This document shows positions 8,857-17,494 of a stretch of 32,599 bases of DNA, piece after piece. Numbering within the stretch: the stretch's first letter is position 1; each line of letters starts with the position of its first letter. Origin of the DNA: an uncultured Selenomonadales bacterium (GTDB lineage Bacteria > Bacillota > Negativicutes > Selenomonadales > Selenomonadaceae); assembly GCA_946411735.1 (NCBI GenBank), contig CAMKFB010000019.1:1-32599 (forward strand). Reading direction: 5' to 3'. A program made the translations under genes and the position numbers. The notes beneath the pieces are model-generated. The model was not told where the DNA came from and did no database searches. It worked only from the letters and a program-made list of their open reading frames with translations.

Positions 8857-9807
8857 ATGTTCAATAGAAATTTTTTACGTTGCGCCGCCGCGATTTGCGT
8901 TATGAGCCTGGGCTTGAGCGTGGCGTGCGCGGAGGTTCGTGAGGTCGAGGCGGACGGCGAATACCGGCTCGGCGACAACGATACCCGCACTCAAGCGCGG
9001 GAGCTCGCGCTCGACGATGCAAAGAAGGCGGCGCTCGAGAAAGTTGCCGTCTTTATCGAAAGCTACACTCTCGTCAATGATTTTCAGTTGTCAAAACAGC
9101 AGATTGCCTCTTATACCAACGGCAAGCTCCAAATCAAGTCCAGGTCGTTTGATTTTGTAGAGGGCGGTTTGGTGTGCAAGGCGCACATCGTTGCGGCGGT
9201 CGACATCAACGAGGAAGAACTCAAAAACCTTCCGAAGATCGATCCCACTCCTCAGCCCGTCATTCAGCAGACGAGTGAGCCGGACTTGACGCCGCCGCCT
9301 TGGATCGTCAATCCGCAGCCCGTCGATGATTATACGCGCAAGCGCGAGCTGTTTGACGTCAAGGAGTATAACGGACATTATTACGCGGTGATCGACGAGG
9401 GCATGGATTGGCGCGATGCCGACGTGTATTGTCGAGAGCGCAACGGGCATTTGGCGACGATCAACTCGGTCGCGGAGCAAAAATTTGTGCAGGGACTTGT
9501 TTTCGGTCAAGGTGATCGCAACTGCTATTGGCTCGGCGGCTATCAAAGCATCATCAAGGGCGACAAGTGGTATTGGGTCGACGGCGCGCCCTTCGATTAC
9601 AGCAATTGGGCGGACGGTCAGCCCGATAATCTCAAGGAGACGGGGCTGATGATGTATCGCAATCCCAATCCGCTCAGCAACAGTTCGCTCGGCGAGTGGA
9701 ATGATTTGGCGCAGAACGGGACGTATGCGACGGAGACTTTCTTCGGGCTGAACAATTTCGGCTTCGTATGCGAGTGGGAGTCGCGCGATCAGGTTCAGTA
9801 CAGTTGA
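8857..9807 (+). CDS. Secreted C-type-lectin-domain protein with N-terminal FlgT/LPP20-like region
   Basis: A 316-residue exported protein. A signal peptide ends near residue 25 (ACA). Residues 40-118 (ARELALDDAKKAALEKVAVFIES... and a beta hairpin SFDFVEGGLVCKAHIVAAVD) resemble the FlgT N-terminal/LPP20-type module. A proline-rich linker spans 129-156. A C-type lectin fold spans about 172-307: WRDADVYCRERNGHLA, the YWLGG strand, WYWVDGAPFDYSNW, a calcium/sugar QPD at 255-257, WND at 281-283 and the closing FVCEWE. Cysteines 192, 223 and 305 fit the core pattern. Start ATG 8857 is chosen over ATG 8851, which abuts the ribosome site GAGGGA. Confidence 0.85.
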   Translation: MFNRNFLRCAAAICVMSLGLSVACAEVREVEADGEYRLGDNDTRTQARELALDDAKKAALEKVAVFIESYTLVNDFQLSKQQIASYTNGKLQIKSRSFDFVEGGLVCKAHIVAAVDINEEELKNLPKIDPTPQPVIQQTSEPDLTPPPWIVNPQPVDDYTRKRELFDVKEYNGHYYAVIDEGMDWRDADVYCRERNGHLATINSVAEQKFVQGLVFGQGDRNCYWLGGYQSIIKGDKWYWVDGAPFDYSNWADGQPDNLKETGLMMYRNPNPLSNSSLGEWNDLAQNGTYATETFFGLNNFGFVCEWESRDQVQYS

Positions 9808-9817
9808 GGTGCCGCTC

Positions 9818-11038
9818 ATGAAAAAATTTTTTGCGACGCTGCTCTCCGCGACGATGCTGTGCTCGAGCGCGTCCGCCGCCGATTTTGCCGTGGGCGCTTT
9901 CTTCTCCTCCAACGCCGATGTCAACCTGCAACTCTATCGCTCCGACGACATGATTCATATGGATCATCTGTTGAGCCGCGCGGACATTGCCGGGCGCGAT
10001 CCGTCAATCCGATATCGCAACGGCACCTGCTACATCTGCTTCGTCGACCCCGCGCAGACCTTCAAAATCCTCTCGACCGCCGACTTTGAAACTTGGACGA
10101 CGCAATCTTTTAATGTGATCGAGCGCGACGAAAAATATCCCGCGATTTGGGCGCCCGACCTTTTCATCGATGACGACGGCGCCGCCTACGTCTACTTCGC
10201 GAAGCAAAAGCCCTCCAAAGATCGCGAAAAGCTCTTCGATATCTACGTGTCGCGCGCCTCCTCGATCGAGAAGTTTGATTTCGAGCCCGCTCAAAAAATT
10301 TCGCTTGCCGATTACGAGAGCATCATCGATGCGCACGTTCATAAAATCGGCGGGCAATATTACATGATCGTCAAGGACGAAAAGATTCATACCAACAACG
10401 ATAACAAGTCGCCGCATCTGTTTCGTTCGACCGCCCCCGATAAAAATTTTGTCGAGGTTGCCGATTGGGATATGCGCGCGGTTCGCGGTTACGAGGGTTT
10501 TTCGATTGCTGCCGACGGCGATAAAATTTACATCTACGCCGACAATTATTCCGGCAAGTACGACGCCGCGCCGCCTTCGCATCACACCGTCTGGATCACC
10601 GACGACATTGAACGCGGTCCTTTCCGCGCGGAGTATGTCGAGAGCGTCCGCCCGATGAGGCATGGCAGCGTCATTATGATCAACGATGCGGAGCTCAACA
10701 AACTGCTCGGGACGATGCCCGTCGAGCGCGCGACCGCCGACATTCCGACGCGGACGATCACACTCGAGCGCGAAGATTACGGTACCGGCAAGGGACATGC
10801 GATCGAGATCGACGAGTTTGCGCCCGCTCCGAAGGTGATCTATCGACTGCCGAAAAAGACGCGGCTCCAAATAAAAAGTATCGTCAATGCCTACGGCGTC
10901 GATCGGATCGAATTTAAGATGGAGGCGGGCGCGTCGATCGACATCAACGGCGTGCTCAAGCGCGAAAACGAAGGCTCGAGCGTCAAGCGCGTGATCCTTC
11001 AATCGAGCGACGGCATTTGGAACATAGTGCCGAAATGA
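9818..11038 (+). CDS. Secreted GH43-like beta-propeller glycosidase
   Basis: A 406-residue protein with a clear signal peptide (cleavage near SASA-A, residue 20). The remainder shows the five-bladed propeller marks of GH43/GH32-type enzymes: RDPSI with Asp61, WAPDLFIDDDG at 111-121, IDAHV with Asp171 and YEGFS with Glu226. These three acidic residues match the base, pKa modulator and acid of GH43. This points to an inverting glycosidase, perhaps on arabinose or xylose-type linkages; the substrate is not predictable. A C-terminal ~100 residue beta-rich tail follows. ATG 9818 is chosen with TGAGGTG upstream. It lies 10 bases after the lectin gene. Confidence 0.75.
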   Translation: MKKFFATLLSATMLCSSASAADFAVGAFFSSNADVNLQLYRSDDMIHMDHLLSRADIAGRDPSIRYRNGTCYICFVDPAQTFKILSTADFETWTTQSFNVIERDEKYPAIWAPDLFIDDDGAAYVYFAKQKPSKDREKLFDIYVSRASSIEKFDFEPAQKISLADYESIIDAHVHKIGGQYYMIVKDEKIHTNNDNKSPHLFRSTAPDKNFVEVADWDMRAVRGYEGFSIAADGDKIYIYADNYSGKYDAAPPSHHTVWITDDIERGPFRAEYVESVRPMRHGSVIMINDAELNKLLGTMPVERATADIPTRTITLEREDYGTGKGHAIEIDEFAPAPKVIYRLPKKTRLQIKSIVNAYGVDRIEFKMEAGASIDINGVLKRENEGSSVKRVILQSSDGIWNIVPK

Positions 11039-11057
11039 TTTTTGAAGGCGAGGCTTT

Positions 11058-12017
11058 ATGGATCTGACAAAATTTGTTGGCGAGCGCGAAACGCTCGGGC
11101 ATATCGACCGCGCGGATTTCGATTTTGCCTTCGGCGTCGACGCGAATTTCATTCCGCCGATGGGCATTATGCTCACTTCGCTCGTCGAAAACAATCCCGC
11201 GTACAAATTCCGCATTCACATTTTCCTCAACTCGATTTTCGACGAGGACTTCGACAAGCTCAAAAAATTTGTCGCCGCCACGCCCAACATTCAGCTCGAC
11301 ATTTATTGCGTCGATGCCGCCGCCTTCGCCGATTTTCACGTCGACAAGGGCTATACCGTCGCCGTCTACAATCGCATTCTGATTGCGCAAGTTCTTCACC
11401 CCGCGGTCGAGCGGCTGATTTACATCGATGCCGATACGTTGTGCGTGGGCGATGTAGCGGAGCTGTCGACGCTCGATTTCGACGACAATATTTTGATGGC
11501 GGTGCTTGACAGCGGGCAATGGCTCCTCGAACACAAGCCCAATATCGGACTGCGCGCGGACGAGCCGTATTACAACTCGGGCGTGCTTTACATCGACCTG
11601 CGACGGTGGAACGAGTTCGGGCTGTCGGAAAAAATGATGGCGATTTTGCACGAGCGCCATCTGCCGATGCAGGATCAGGACGCGCTGAATTTGTTGGCTC
11701 GGCAGTCGATCAAGGAGCTGCCGGTTCGATTCAATCAGTTCGTGCTGTTGAAGGAGGCGCCGACGGCGGTGCCGCGTGACACGATCTTCATTCACTTTGC
11801 GGGGCAGTTGAAGCCGTGGCAGCCGTGGTGTGAACATCCTCAGCGGGCGATCTACGACGAGTACCGCAATCGGTCGTTGTGGAAGGAGTTCGAATATCAA
11901 CCGCGCGATTATCAGGAGCAACGGCTGATGGGGCGGGCGATGCGGCGCCACGGGCAATACATGTCGGCGATGAAATTCTACTCGCGCTATGTCGTCGATA
12001 AGTTCACGGGCAAATGA
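11058..12017 (+). CDS. GT8 family glycosyltransferase (LPS-type)
   Basis: A 319-residue GT-A fold enzyme of family GT8, the group with lipopolysaccharide 1,2-glucosyl/galactosyltransferases. An N-terminal FAFGVDANFIPPMGIMLTSL, the metal-binding DAD at 124-126 (YIDADTLC), YYNSGVLYIDLRRW at 171-184, QDQDALN at 205-211 and HFAGQLKPW at 246-254 (metal-binding His246) are all present. Retaining transfer from a UDP-sugar is expected from the family. The protein has no signal or membrane segment and is likely cytoplasmic. It overlaps the DUF4422 gene by four bases (ATGA). Confidence 0.9.
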   Translation: MDLTKFVGERETLGHIDRADFDFAFGVDANFIPPMGIMLTSLVENNPAYKFRIHIFLNSIFDEDFDKLKKFVAATPNIQLDIYCVDAAAFADFHVDKGYTVAVYNRILIAQVLHPAVERLIYIDADTLCVGDVAELSTLDFDDNILMAVLDSGQWLLEHKPNIGLRADEPYYNSGVLYIDLRRWNEFGLSEKMMAILHERHLPMQDQDALNLLARQSIKELPVRFNQFVLLKEAPTAVPRDTIFIHFAGQLKPWQPWCEHPQRAIYDEYRNRSLWKEFEYQPRDYQEQRLMGRAMRRHGQYMSAMKFYSRYVVDKFTGK

Positions 12018-12835
12018 CGGTTCGGATTTATGTCGCAACGCAACGCTCGAGCGGATTGCCGACGGTCGAAAATTACGTGCCGCTTGCAGTCGGCAAGTCG
12101 GAGCTGTCGATTGAAGGCGGGCAAAATGATTCGACGGGCGATTCGATCTCCGCGCGGAACGGATTTTATTGCGAACTGACGGGGCATTATTGGATATGGC
12201 GCAACGACGCGTCGAGCGATGTGGTCGGGCTGTGTCAATATCGACGGTTTTTGTGGTTGAGGGAGCCGCCGCGGCGCTTGTGCAGTCAAAATTTCTCTTC
12301 GATCGAGGAATGTTCGGAGCATCTTTCGACCGACGATTTGGAGCGGTTGCTCGACGGGCGCGATGTGATCTTGCCGCGTCCGTATGCGTTTTCGAGCGAC
12401 ACGATCGAGACGCAATTCGTGAAGGCGCATGGGCGGGAGAATTTTGAGCAGATGCTCCGCTCGATCGAACGGACGCATCCCGAGAGTTTGTCGACGGCGC
12501 GAAAAGTTTTCGGGCGGCGGACGGAGTATCTGGCGAATTTGTTGATCGCACGGCGGAAAATTTTCGACGAGTACTCGCGTTGGCTGTTCGATGTGCTCTT
12601 CGATGTAGAGAAAAACATTCGGCTCGACGCGTCGAACGGGCGCATGCTCGGCTACATGGGGGAGCGGCTGTTGAATGTGTACGCGGCGGCGGCTCGATTG
12701 CGCGTGCGGGAGGTGCCGCTGATATTCATCGGCGCGCCGACGGACTCCGCGCGGATCGACCTGCGCTATTTCAAGCGGCGCTATCTTCCGGCGCTGCTGA
12801 CGGTCGAGGATAACTTGCGGCGGAAATTCAGATGA
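12014..12835 (+). CDS. DUF4422 protein (putative glycosyltransferase partner)
   Basis: A 273-residue protein with the DUF4422 hallmarks: an early NDSTGDSIS, then GFYCELTGHYWIWRN and VVGLCQYRRFLWL, in which Y-R-R is the diagnostic core, and a C-terminal region ERLLNVYAA. This family is found fused to or beside GT enzymes of polysaccharide and LPS loci and is considered a likely glycosyltransferase. The reaction is not known. Translation overlaps the GT8 gene by ATGA, implying coupled production. Confidence 0.8.
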   Translation: MTVRIYVATQRSSGLPTVENYVPLAVGKSELSIEGGQNDSTGDSISARNGFYCELTGHYWIWRNDASSDVVGLCQYRRFLWLREPPRRLCSQNFSSIEECSEHLSTDDLERLLDGRDVILPRPYAFSSDTIETQFVKAHGRENFEQMLRSIERTHPESLSTARKVFGRRTEYLANLLIARRKIFDEYSRWLFDVLFDVEKNIRLDASNGRMLGYMGERLLNVYAAAARLRVREVPLIFIGAPTDSARIDLRYFKRRYLPALLTVEDNLRRKFR

Positions 12836-12845
12836 GGTGATGCAA

Positions 12846-13874
12846 TTGTTGACAATCGTATCGGCGATATTTGTGTTGGGGTTGTTGGTGACGGCGCACG
12901 AGCTGGGGCATTTCGTGACGGCGAAACTGACGGGCATGCGGGTCGACGAGTTTGCGATCGGCTTCGGACCGAAACTGATAAGTCGCAAGCGCGGCGAAAC
13001 GGTTTATTCTATCCGCGCGGTGCCTCTGGGCGGATTCAACGACATTGCGGGCATGGATCCGTCGAACAAGCCCGAGGACGGGCGCGGTTTTTGCGACAAG
13101 TCGATCCCCGCGCGGATGTTGGTGATCGTGGCGGGCTCGGCGATGAATTTTATCCTGCCGGTGTTCTTATTTTTCGGCGTGATCTTCTTCAACGGCAACT
13201 CGGAGCCGTCGACGGAGCCTGTATTCGGTCAAGTGATCGAGGGGCTGCCGGCGTCGGAGGCGGGGCTGATGGCGGGCGATCGTGTATTGTCGCTCAACGG
13301 CAGGGAAATTTCGACGTGGGCGGAGTTCTCGAAAGGGCTGGACGCTCTGGCGGACGATCAAGCGGCGACACTCAAATACGAGCGGGGCGATCAAATCTCG
13401 GAAGTGACGTTGACGCCGATTACCGAGGGCTCGCGTCATCTGATTGGCGTTCGGAGCGACACGAAGACGACATACCCGGGCTTTTTCGAGTCGATCGGGC
13501 TTGCGGTCGGTCGGACGGTCGACTTCACGATGATGATGTTGGCGGCGCTGGTCGATCTGCTCGGAGCGCCCTCGCAAGCGGATGTGAGCGGACCGATCGG
13601 CATCGCGCAGATGGCGGGTCAAGCGGCGTCGGCGGGCTTTGCGGCGCTGATCAGTTTTGCGGCGTTGTTGAGCTTGAACTTGGCGATCATCAACATGCTG
13701 CCGGTGCCGGCGCTCGACGGCGGGCATTTCGTGACGCTTCTAATCGAGGCGGTTCGCGGCAAGCCCTTGACGCCGAAGGCGCTGATGTACACGCAGCGGG
13801 TGGGCGTGGTGCTGATGTTGTTGCTGATGATCGTGGCGACGAAAAACGACATCGTCCGCGTCCTGAACCTTTGA
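12846..13874 (+). CDS. rseP: Site-2 intramembrane zinc metalloprotease
   Basis: A 342-residue membrane protease of the RseP/RasP family that cleaves anti-sigma factors and leftover signal peptides within the membrane. The zinc motif HELGH is at residues 18-22 in the first membrane helix. A PDZ domain follows (VIEGLPASEAGLMAGDRVLSLNG), and the second zinc site NMLPVPALDGGH lies near the C-terminus. The start is uncertain: GTG 12837 and ATG 12840 lie inside the ribosome site GAGGTGATG, so TTG 12846 (MLTIVSAIF, as in homologs) is chosen. It normally follows dxr closely; here four glycan genes intervene. Confidence 0.92.
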   Translation: MLTIVSAIFVLGLLVTAHELGHFVTAKLTGMRVDEFAIGFGPKLISRKRGETVYSIRAVPLGGFNDIAGMDPSNKPEDGRGFCDKSIPARMLVIVAGSAMNFILPVFLFFGVIFFNGNSEPSTEPVFGQVIEGLPASEAGLMAGDRVLSLNGREISTWAEFSKGLDALADDQAATLKYERGDQISEVTLTPITEGSRHLIGVRSDTKTTYPGFFESIGLAVGRTVDFTMMMLAALVDLLGAPSQADVSGPIGIAQMAGQAASAGFAALISFAALLSLNLAIINMLPVPALDGGHFVTLLIEAVRGKPLTPKALMYTQRVGVVLMLLLMIVATKNDIVRVLNL

Positions 13875-13892
13875 TCGATGAGGAGGCAAGAC

Positions 13893-14372
13893 ATGAGAGA
13901 ACTGTTGGAGTTGCTTGAGAAGAACGCGCGGCTGTCGACGGGGGAGCTGGCGGCGATATTGCGTCGGAGTGAATACGAGGTCGACCGCGACATTCAAAAA
14001 CTCGAGCGCGATAAGATTTTGCTATCGTACAACGCGCTGATCAAGTGGGAGAAATTCGGCGACGATTCGGTGACGGCGGTGATCGAGATCAACTTGACGC
14101 CGCAACGCGAGGTGGGCTTCGACGCGATCGCGGAGCGGATTTATCGATTCGACGAGGTCAACACGGTCTATCTGATGAGCGGCTCGTTCGACCTGTTGGT
14201 GATCATCGAGGGCAAATCGTTGAAGGAGGTGGCGGACTTCGTAGCGACGCGGCTGTCGACGATCGAAGGCGTGACGCAGACGCGGAGCCATTTCCTGTTG
14301 AAGGCGTATAAAAAGGACGGCGTCATCATCGAGGACGAAGAACACGATCACAGGCTGGTGATATCTCCATGA
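13893..14372 (+). CDS. Lrp/AsnC family regulator (AlaR-like)
   Basis: A 159-residue transcription regulator. Residues 1-50 form a helix-turn-helix (ELLEKNARLSTGELAAILRRS, EVDRDIQKLERD). Residues 60-145 form the RAM/AsnC ligand-binding domain (AVIEINLTP, VYLMSGSFDLLVIIEGK). ATG 13893 is preferred because AGGAGG sits at 13881-13886; ATG 13878 precedes that site. It overlaps the aminotransferase by four bases. The pairing matches the alaR-alaT (yugG-yugH) arrangement of Bacillus subtilis, so control of alanine metabolism is the best guess. Confidence 0.85.
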   Translation: MRELLELLEKNARLSTGELAAILRRSEYEVDRDIQKLERDKILLSYNALIKWEKFGDDSVTAVIEINLTPQREVGFDAIAERIYRFDEVNTVYLMSGSFDLLVIIEGKSLKEVADFVATRLSTIEGVTQTRSHFLLKAYKKDGVIIEDEEHDHRLVISP

Positions 14373-15544
14373 GTAAATGGGCTGAGAGGTTGTCGCCGGC
14401 GGTGCGTTCGATAGCGCCGAGCGGGATCAGAAAGTTTTTCGATATCGCGTCGAAAATGCAGGACGTGATCTCACTGGGCGTGGGCGAGCCGGATTTCGTA
14501 ACGCCCTGGACGATACGCGAGAGTTGCGTCTACGGACTCGAACAGGGGCGCACGTCATACACCGCCAACCGCGGGCTGCCGGAGCTTCGACGTGAGATCG
14601 CGCTGCACTTTTTGAGGCGTTACAATCTCGATTACGATTATAATACTGAAGTGCTGGTGACGGTGGGCGTGTCGGAGGCGCTTGACTTGGCGTTGCGCGC
14701 GATCCTTGCGCCGGGCGACGAGGTCTTGATCCCCGAGCCGAGTTATGTATCATACGCGGCGTGCACGACGTTGGCGGGCGGAGTTCCGATCAATGTGGCG
14801 GCGCGGATCGAGAACGAATTTCGGATCACGCCGGAGGAGCTTGAGCCGCATTTGAGCGATCGGACGAAGGCGATCCTGATCGGTTATCCCAACAATCCGA
14901 CGGGTGCGATTATGGAGCGGGCTGATCTGCTGAAGTTGGCGGACTTCGCGCAAAAGCATGATCTGATAGTGATCTCGGACGAGATATACGGCGACTTGAC
15001 GTACGGCGGGCGGGATCACGAATGCTTTGCGGCGCTGCCGTCGATGCAAGAGCGGACGATCCTACTGAACGGCTTCTCGAAAGCGTACGCAATGACGGGC
15101 TGGCGAATCGGCTATGCGTTGGGCAATCCGGACATCATAGCGGCGATGACGAAGATACATCAGTACACGATGCTGTGCGCGCCGATCACGGCTCAAGTGG
15201 CGGCGGTGGAGGCGCTCCGACATGGCGAGAAGTACATGAAGAAAATGGTCGGCGAATACGATCGACGGCGACGATTGATTTATGACGGGCTGAAGAAGAT
15301 CGGGCTGGAGGCATTTGAGCCGAAGGGGGCGTTTTACATATTCCCCGACATAAGCTCGACGGGCTACGGCTCGACGGAGTTTGCGGAGAAGTTGATTCAA
15401 GCCGAGCATGTGGCGTTGGTGCCGGGCAATGCGTTCGGGGCGAGCGGCGAGGGCTATGTGCGCTGCTCGTATGCGACGTCGATCCCAAAAATTTCGGAGG
15501 CGCTCAATCGGATCGAGAACTTCGTCAAAAAACATCGCCGCTAA
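14369..15544 (+). CDS. Class I/II PLP aminotransferase (AlaT/AspC-like)
   Basis: A 391-residue fold-type I aminotransferase. Visible are the substrate loop GVGEPDF, the PLP-contact YPNNPTG at 173-179, SDEIY at 203-207, the Schiff-base Lys238 in GFSKAYAMTGWR with the following R246, and a C-terminal YVRCSYA carrying the carboxylate-binding Arg. The length is typical. Overlap with the Lrp gene suggests an alanine or aspartate transaminase governed by that regulator. The exact amino acid cannot be fixed from sequence. Confidence 0.9.
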   Translation: MSKWAERLSPAVRSIAPSGIRKFFDIASKMQDVISLGVGEPDFVTPWTIRESCVYGLEQGRTSYTANRGLPELRREIALHFLRRYNLDYDYNTEVLVTVGVSEALDLALRAILAPGDEVLIPEPSYVSYAACTTLAGGVPINVAARIENEFRITPEELEPHLSDRTKAILIGYPNNPTGAIMERADLLKLADFAQKHDLIVISDEIYGDLTYGGRDHECFAALPSMQERTILLNGFSKAYAMTGWRIGYALGNPDIIAAMTKIHQYTMLCAPITAQVAAVEALRHGEKYMKKMVGEYDRRRRLIYDGLKKIGLEAFEPKGAFYIFPDISSTGYGSTEFAEKLIQAEHVALVPGNAFGASGEGYVRCSYATSIPKISEALNRIENFVKKHRR

Positions 15545-15576
15545 AATTTTTTCTGTCGCCCGCATCGTTCCGCTCC

Positions 15577-15605
15577 TTGACAGCGGCGGTCGACTGTGAT
15601 ATATT
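15577..15605 (+). promoter_or_regulatory. Near-consensus promoter of tRNA-Arg
   Basis: TTGACA (15577-15582), a 17-base spacer and TATATT (15600-15605), 15 bases before the tRNA. The -35 box overlaps a small CCGCT/AGCGG hairpin. Confidence 0.85.
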
Positions 15606-15620
15606 TTCAAACGGTGTTGC

Positions 15621-15695
15621 GTGCCCGTAGTCCAGCGGATAGGACGTCGGCCTCCGGAGCCGGAAGCGTGGGTTCGATTCCCGCCGGGCACACCA
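15621..15695 (+). tRNA. tRNA-Arg (anticodon CCG)
   Basis: A 75-base cloverleaf with the CCA end encoded. The acceptor GTGCCCG pairs with CGGGCAC. The anticodon stem TCGGC/GCCGG carries loop CTCCGGA with anticodon CCG at 15654-15656, reading codon CGG. The T arm GTGGG-TTCGATT-CCCGC is intact. A run of nine T (15698-15706) follows directly and may end transcription. Confidence 0.95.
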
Positions 15696-15804
15696 TCTTT
15701 TTTTTTGCCGTAATTTATGTCGACTACGTTGCAGGAAAATGTTTTTTGGTTGAAGAATATTATCGCCGCAAAAAAATTTTCAACGGAAAGGAAGTGGTTG
15801 CGCG

Positions 15805-17145
15805 ATGGAAATGTTTGCAGGCTTCATTGTATTGCTGCTGTGTTTGTTGATCGGCGTTCGACACGGCGGCATCGGACTTGCCGTCATAAGCGGCATCGGA
15901 CTCGTGATTTTTACATTCGTTTTCGGTTATAAGCCCGGTTCTCCTCCGATCGGAGTCATGCTGACAATCCTCGCGGTCGTCACCTGCGCGGGATTCCTTC
16001 AAACCTCCGGTGGCTTGACGGTTATGCTCAAGTACGCGGAGAAATTTTTGAGGAATAATCCCAAGCACATCACAATCTTCGCGCCGCTGACGACTTGGTT
16101 TTTGACGGTGCTGTGCGGGACAGGTCACGTCGTTTACACGATGTTCCCGATCATCTACGACATCGCCATCAAACAAAATATCCGCCCCGAGCGTCCGATG
16201 GCAGTCGCCTCGGTCGCTTCGCAAGCGGGTATTTGCGCCTCGCCGGTTTCGGTCGCGATCGTTTCGATCGTCGGCTTCATGCACGGCGCCGGCTATACTT
16301 ACACCGTTCTTGAACTGTTGGCGGTGGCAATTCCCGCCACGGGCTTGGGCGTTTTCTTTGCGGCGCTGTGGAGTTACAAGCGCGGCAAGGAATTGTCCGA
16401 GGACCCCGAGTTCCAAGCGTTCATAAGCGATCCCGCCAACAAAGAATACGTCTACGGCGAATCGGAGTCGTTGATGGATAAGGAACTGCCGCCGAGCTAC
16501 TATCACGCGATGTATATTTTCTTCGTCGGCATTTTCGTCATCGCGATGCTCGGCAACTTCCCCGAGCTCCTGCCGCATTTCCCCGATGCCAAGGGCGCGA
16601 TGAAGGCAATCTCTATGACTGACGTTATCCAGATGGTCATGCTGATGGTGGCGGCGACGATCCTGGTCGTGTGCAAAGTCAAGGCGAAGGACGTCGGCAA
16701 CAGCCAAGTTTTTAAATCCGGCATCGTCGCGCTCGTTTCGGTCTACGGCGTAGCGTGGATGGCGAATACCTACTTCGGCGCTCACATGGACTTCTTGAAA
16801 GCATTCCTCGGAAATGCCGTCGCCGAATATCCTTGGGCGTATGCGGTGATCGCGTTCCTCACGTCGAAACTGGTCAACAGTCAGGCGGCGGCGATCGCAA
16901 TCGTCTTCCCGATGGCGTTGAGCGTCGGGATGGATCCCGTGCTGCTGATGTCGTTTATCTCGGCGTGCTACGGCTACTTCTTCCTGCCGACTTATCCCTC
17001 CGACCTGGCGTGCATAGGCTTCGACCGCTCAGGCACAACCAAGATCGGCAAATACATTCTCAACCACTCCTTCATGATCCCGGGCTTGATTATCGTCATA
17101 AGCGGCTGCTGCGTCGGCTTCGTCGTCGCTCACGCCATTCTTTGA
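15805..17145 (+). CDS. dcuB: Anaerobic C4-dicarboxylate transporter (DcuA/DcuB family)
   Basis: A 446-residue inner-membrane carrier with about ten to twelve hydrophobic segments. Matches to DcuB include GGIGLAVISGIGLVI, FGYKPGSPPIGVMLTILAVV, NPKHITI, LCGTGHVVYTMFPIIYDIAIK, NIRPERPMA and ASPVSVA. The family exchanges fumarate for succinate during anaerobic respiration. AAAGGAAG lies about ten bases before ATG 15805; ATG 15811 is an alternative. The 109 bases between the tRNA and this gene hold only AT-rich leader sequence. Hydrogenase genes lie convergently beyond rpsT, consistent with H2-fumarate respiration. Confidence 0.92.
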   Translation: MEMFAGFIVLLLCLLIGVRHGGIGLAVISGIGLVIFTFVFGYKPGSPPIGVMLTILAVVTCAGFLQTSGGLTVMLKYAEKFLRNNPKHITIFAPLTTWFLTVLCGTGHVVYTMFPIIYDIAIKQNIRPERPMAVASVASQAGICASPVSVAIVSIVGFMHGAGYTYTVLELLAVAIPATGLGVFFAALWSYKRGKELSEDPEFQAFISDPANKEYVYGESESLMDKELPPSYYHAMYIFFVGIFVIAMLGNFPELLPHFPDAKGAMKAISMTDVIQMVMLMVAATILVVCKVKAKDVGNSQVFKSGIVALVSVYGVAWMANTYFGAHMDFLKAFLGNAVAEYPWAYAVIAFLTSKLVNSQAAAIAIVFPMALSVGMDPVLLMSFISACYGYFFLPTYPSDLACIGFDRSGTTKIGKYILNHSFMIPGLIIVISGCCVGFVVAHAIL

Positions 17146-17160
17146 TCGATCGATTACAAC

Positions 17161-17192
17161 AAAAAAGGGGGCGATTGCCCCCAAATTTTTTT
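17161..17192. terminator. Bidirectional intrinsic terminator between dcuB and rpsT
   Basis: GGGGGC (17167-17172), loop GATT and GCCCCC (17177-17182) are flanked by A6 on the left and AAAT7 on the right. The hairpin works in both directions, ending dcuB on + and rpsT on -. The end of the T run overlaps the rpsT stop codon. Confidence 0.9.
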
Positions 17193-17457
17193 ATGCCTTA
17201 ATCGCGTTGATTTTCTTCGCAAGCCGCGACTTTTTGCGCGCCGCATTGTTTTTATGAATCGTGTGATTGGCCGCCGCCTGATCGATCGCCTTCGTCGCCG
17301 CCGAGAACAGACTCATCGCCTCGTCGTAATTGTTTTCGGCGATCGCCGCCAACACCTTCTTCTTCGCCTTTTTGATGCGCTCCTTCTCGAAAACATTGCG
17401 CGCATGACGCTTCGCGTCCTGTTTGATACTCTTGACTGATGCTTTGATATTCGGCAA
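17191..17457 (-). CDS. rpsT: 30S ribosomal protein S20
   Basis: An 88-residue, very basic protein of normal S20 length: MPNIKASVKSIKQ at the N-terminus, the HARN segment, and the conserved ATKAIDQAAANHTIHKNNAARKKSRLA region near the end. S20 binds 16S rRNA early in small-subunit assembly. The start is TTG 17457 with AGGAG nine bases upstream. A rare start codon is classic for rpsT, where it supports feedback control by S20 (known in E. coli). Confidence 0.95.
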   Translation of the reverse strand: MPNIKASVKSIKQDAKRHARNVFEKERIKKAKKKVLAAIAENNYDEAMSLFSAATKAIDQAAANHTIHKNNAARKKSRLAKKINAIKA

Positions 17458-17494
17458 ACTGCATCGCTCCTCTCAAAATCTTTAACAGCGTTGC

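Noticed and set aside
10983..12551. 522-codon minus-strand frame opposite GT8 and DUF4422
   Set aside because: The sense genes show clear family motifs and overlapping starts; the antisense product is low-complexity and Arg-rich.
15621..15804. tRNA-Arg as an integration site for a mobile element
   Set aside because: No direct repeat of the tRNA 3' end, integrase or atypical genes are seen downstream; dcuB and rpsT are ordinary genes.
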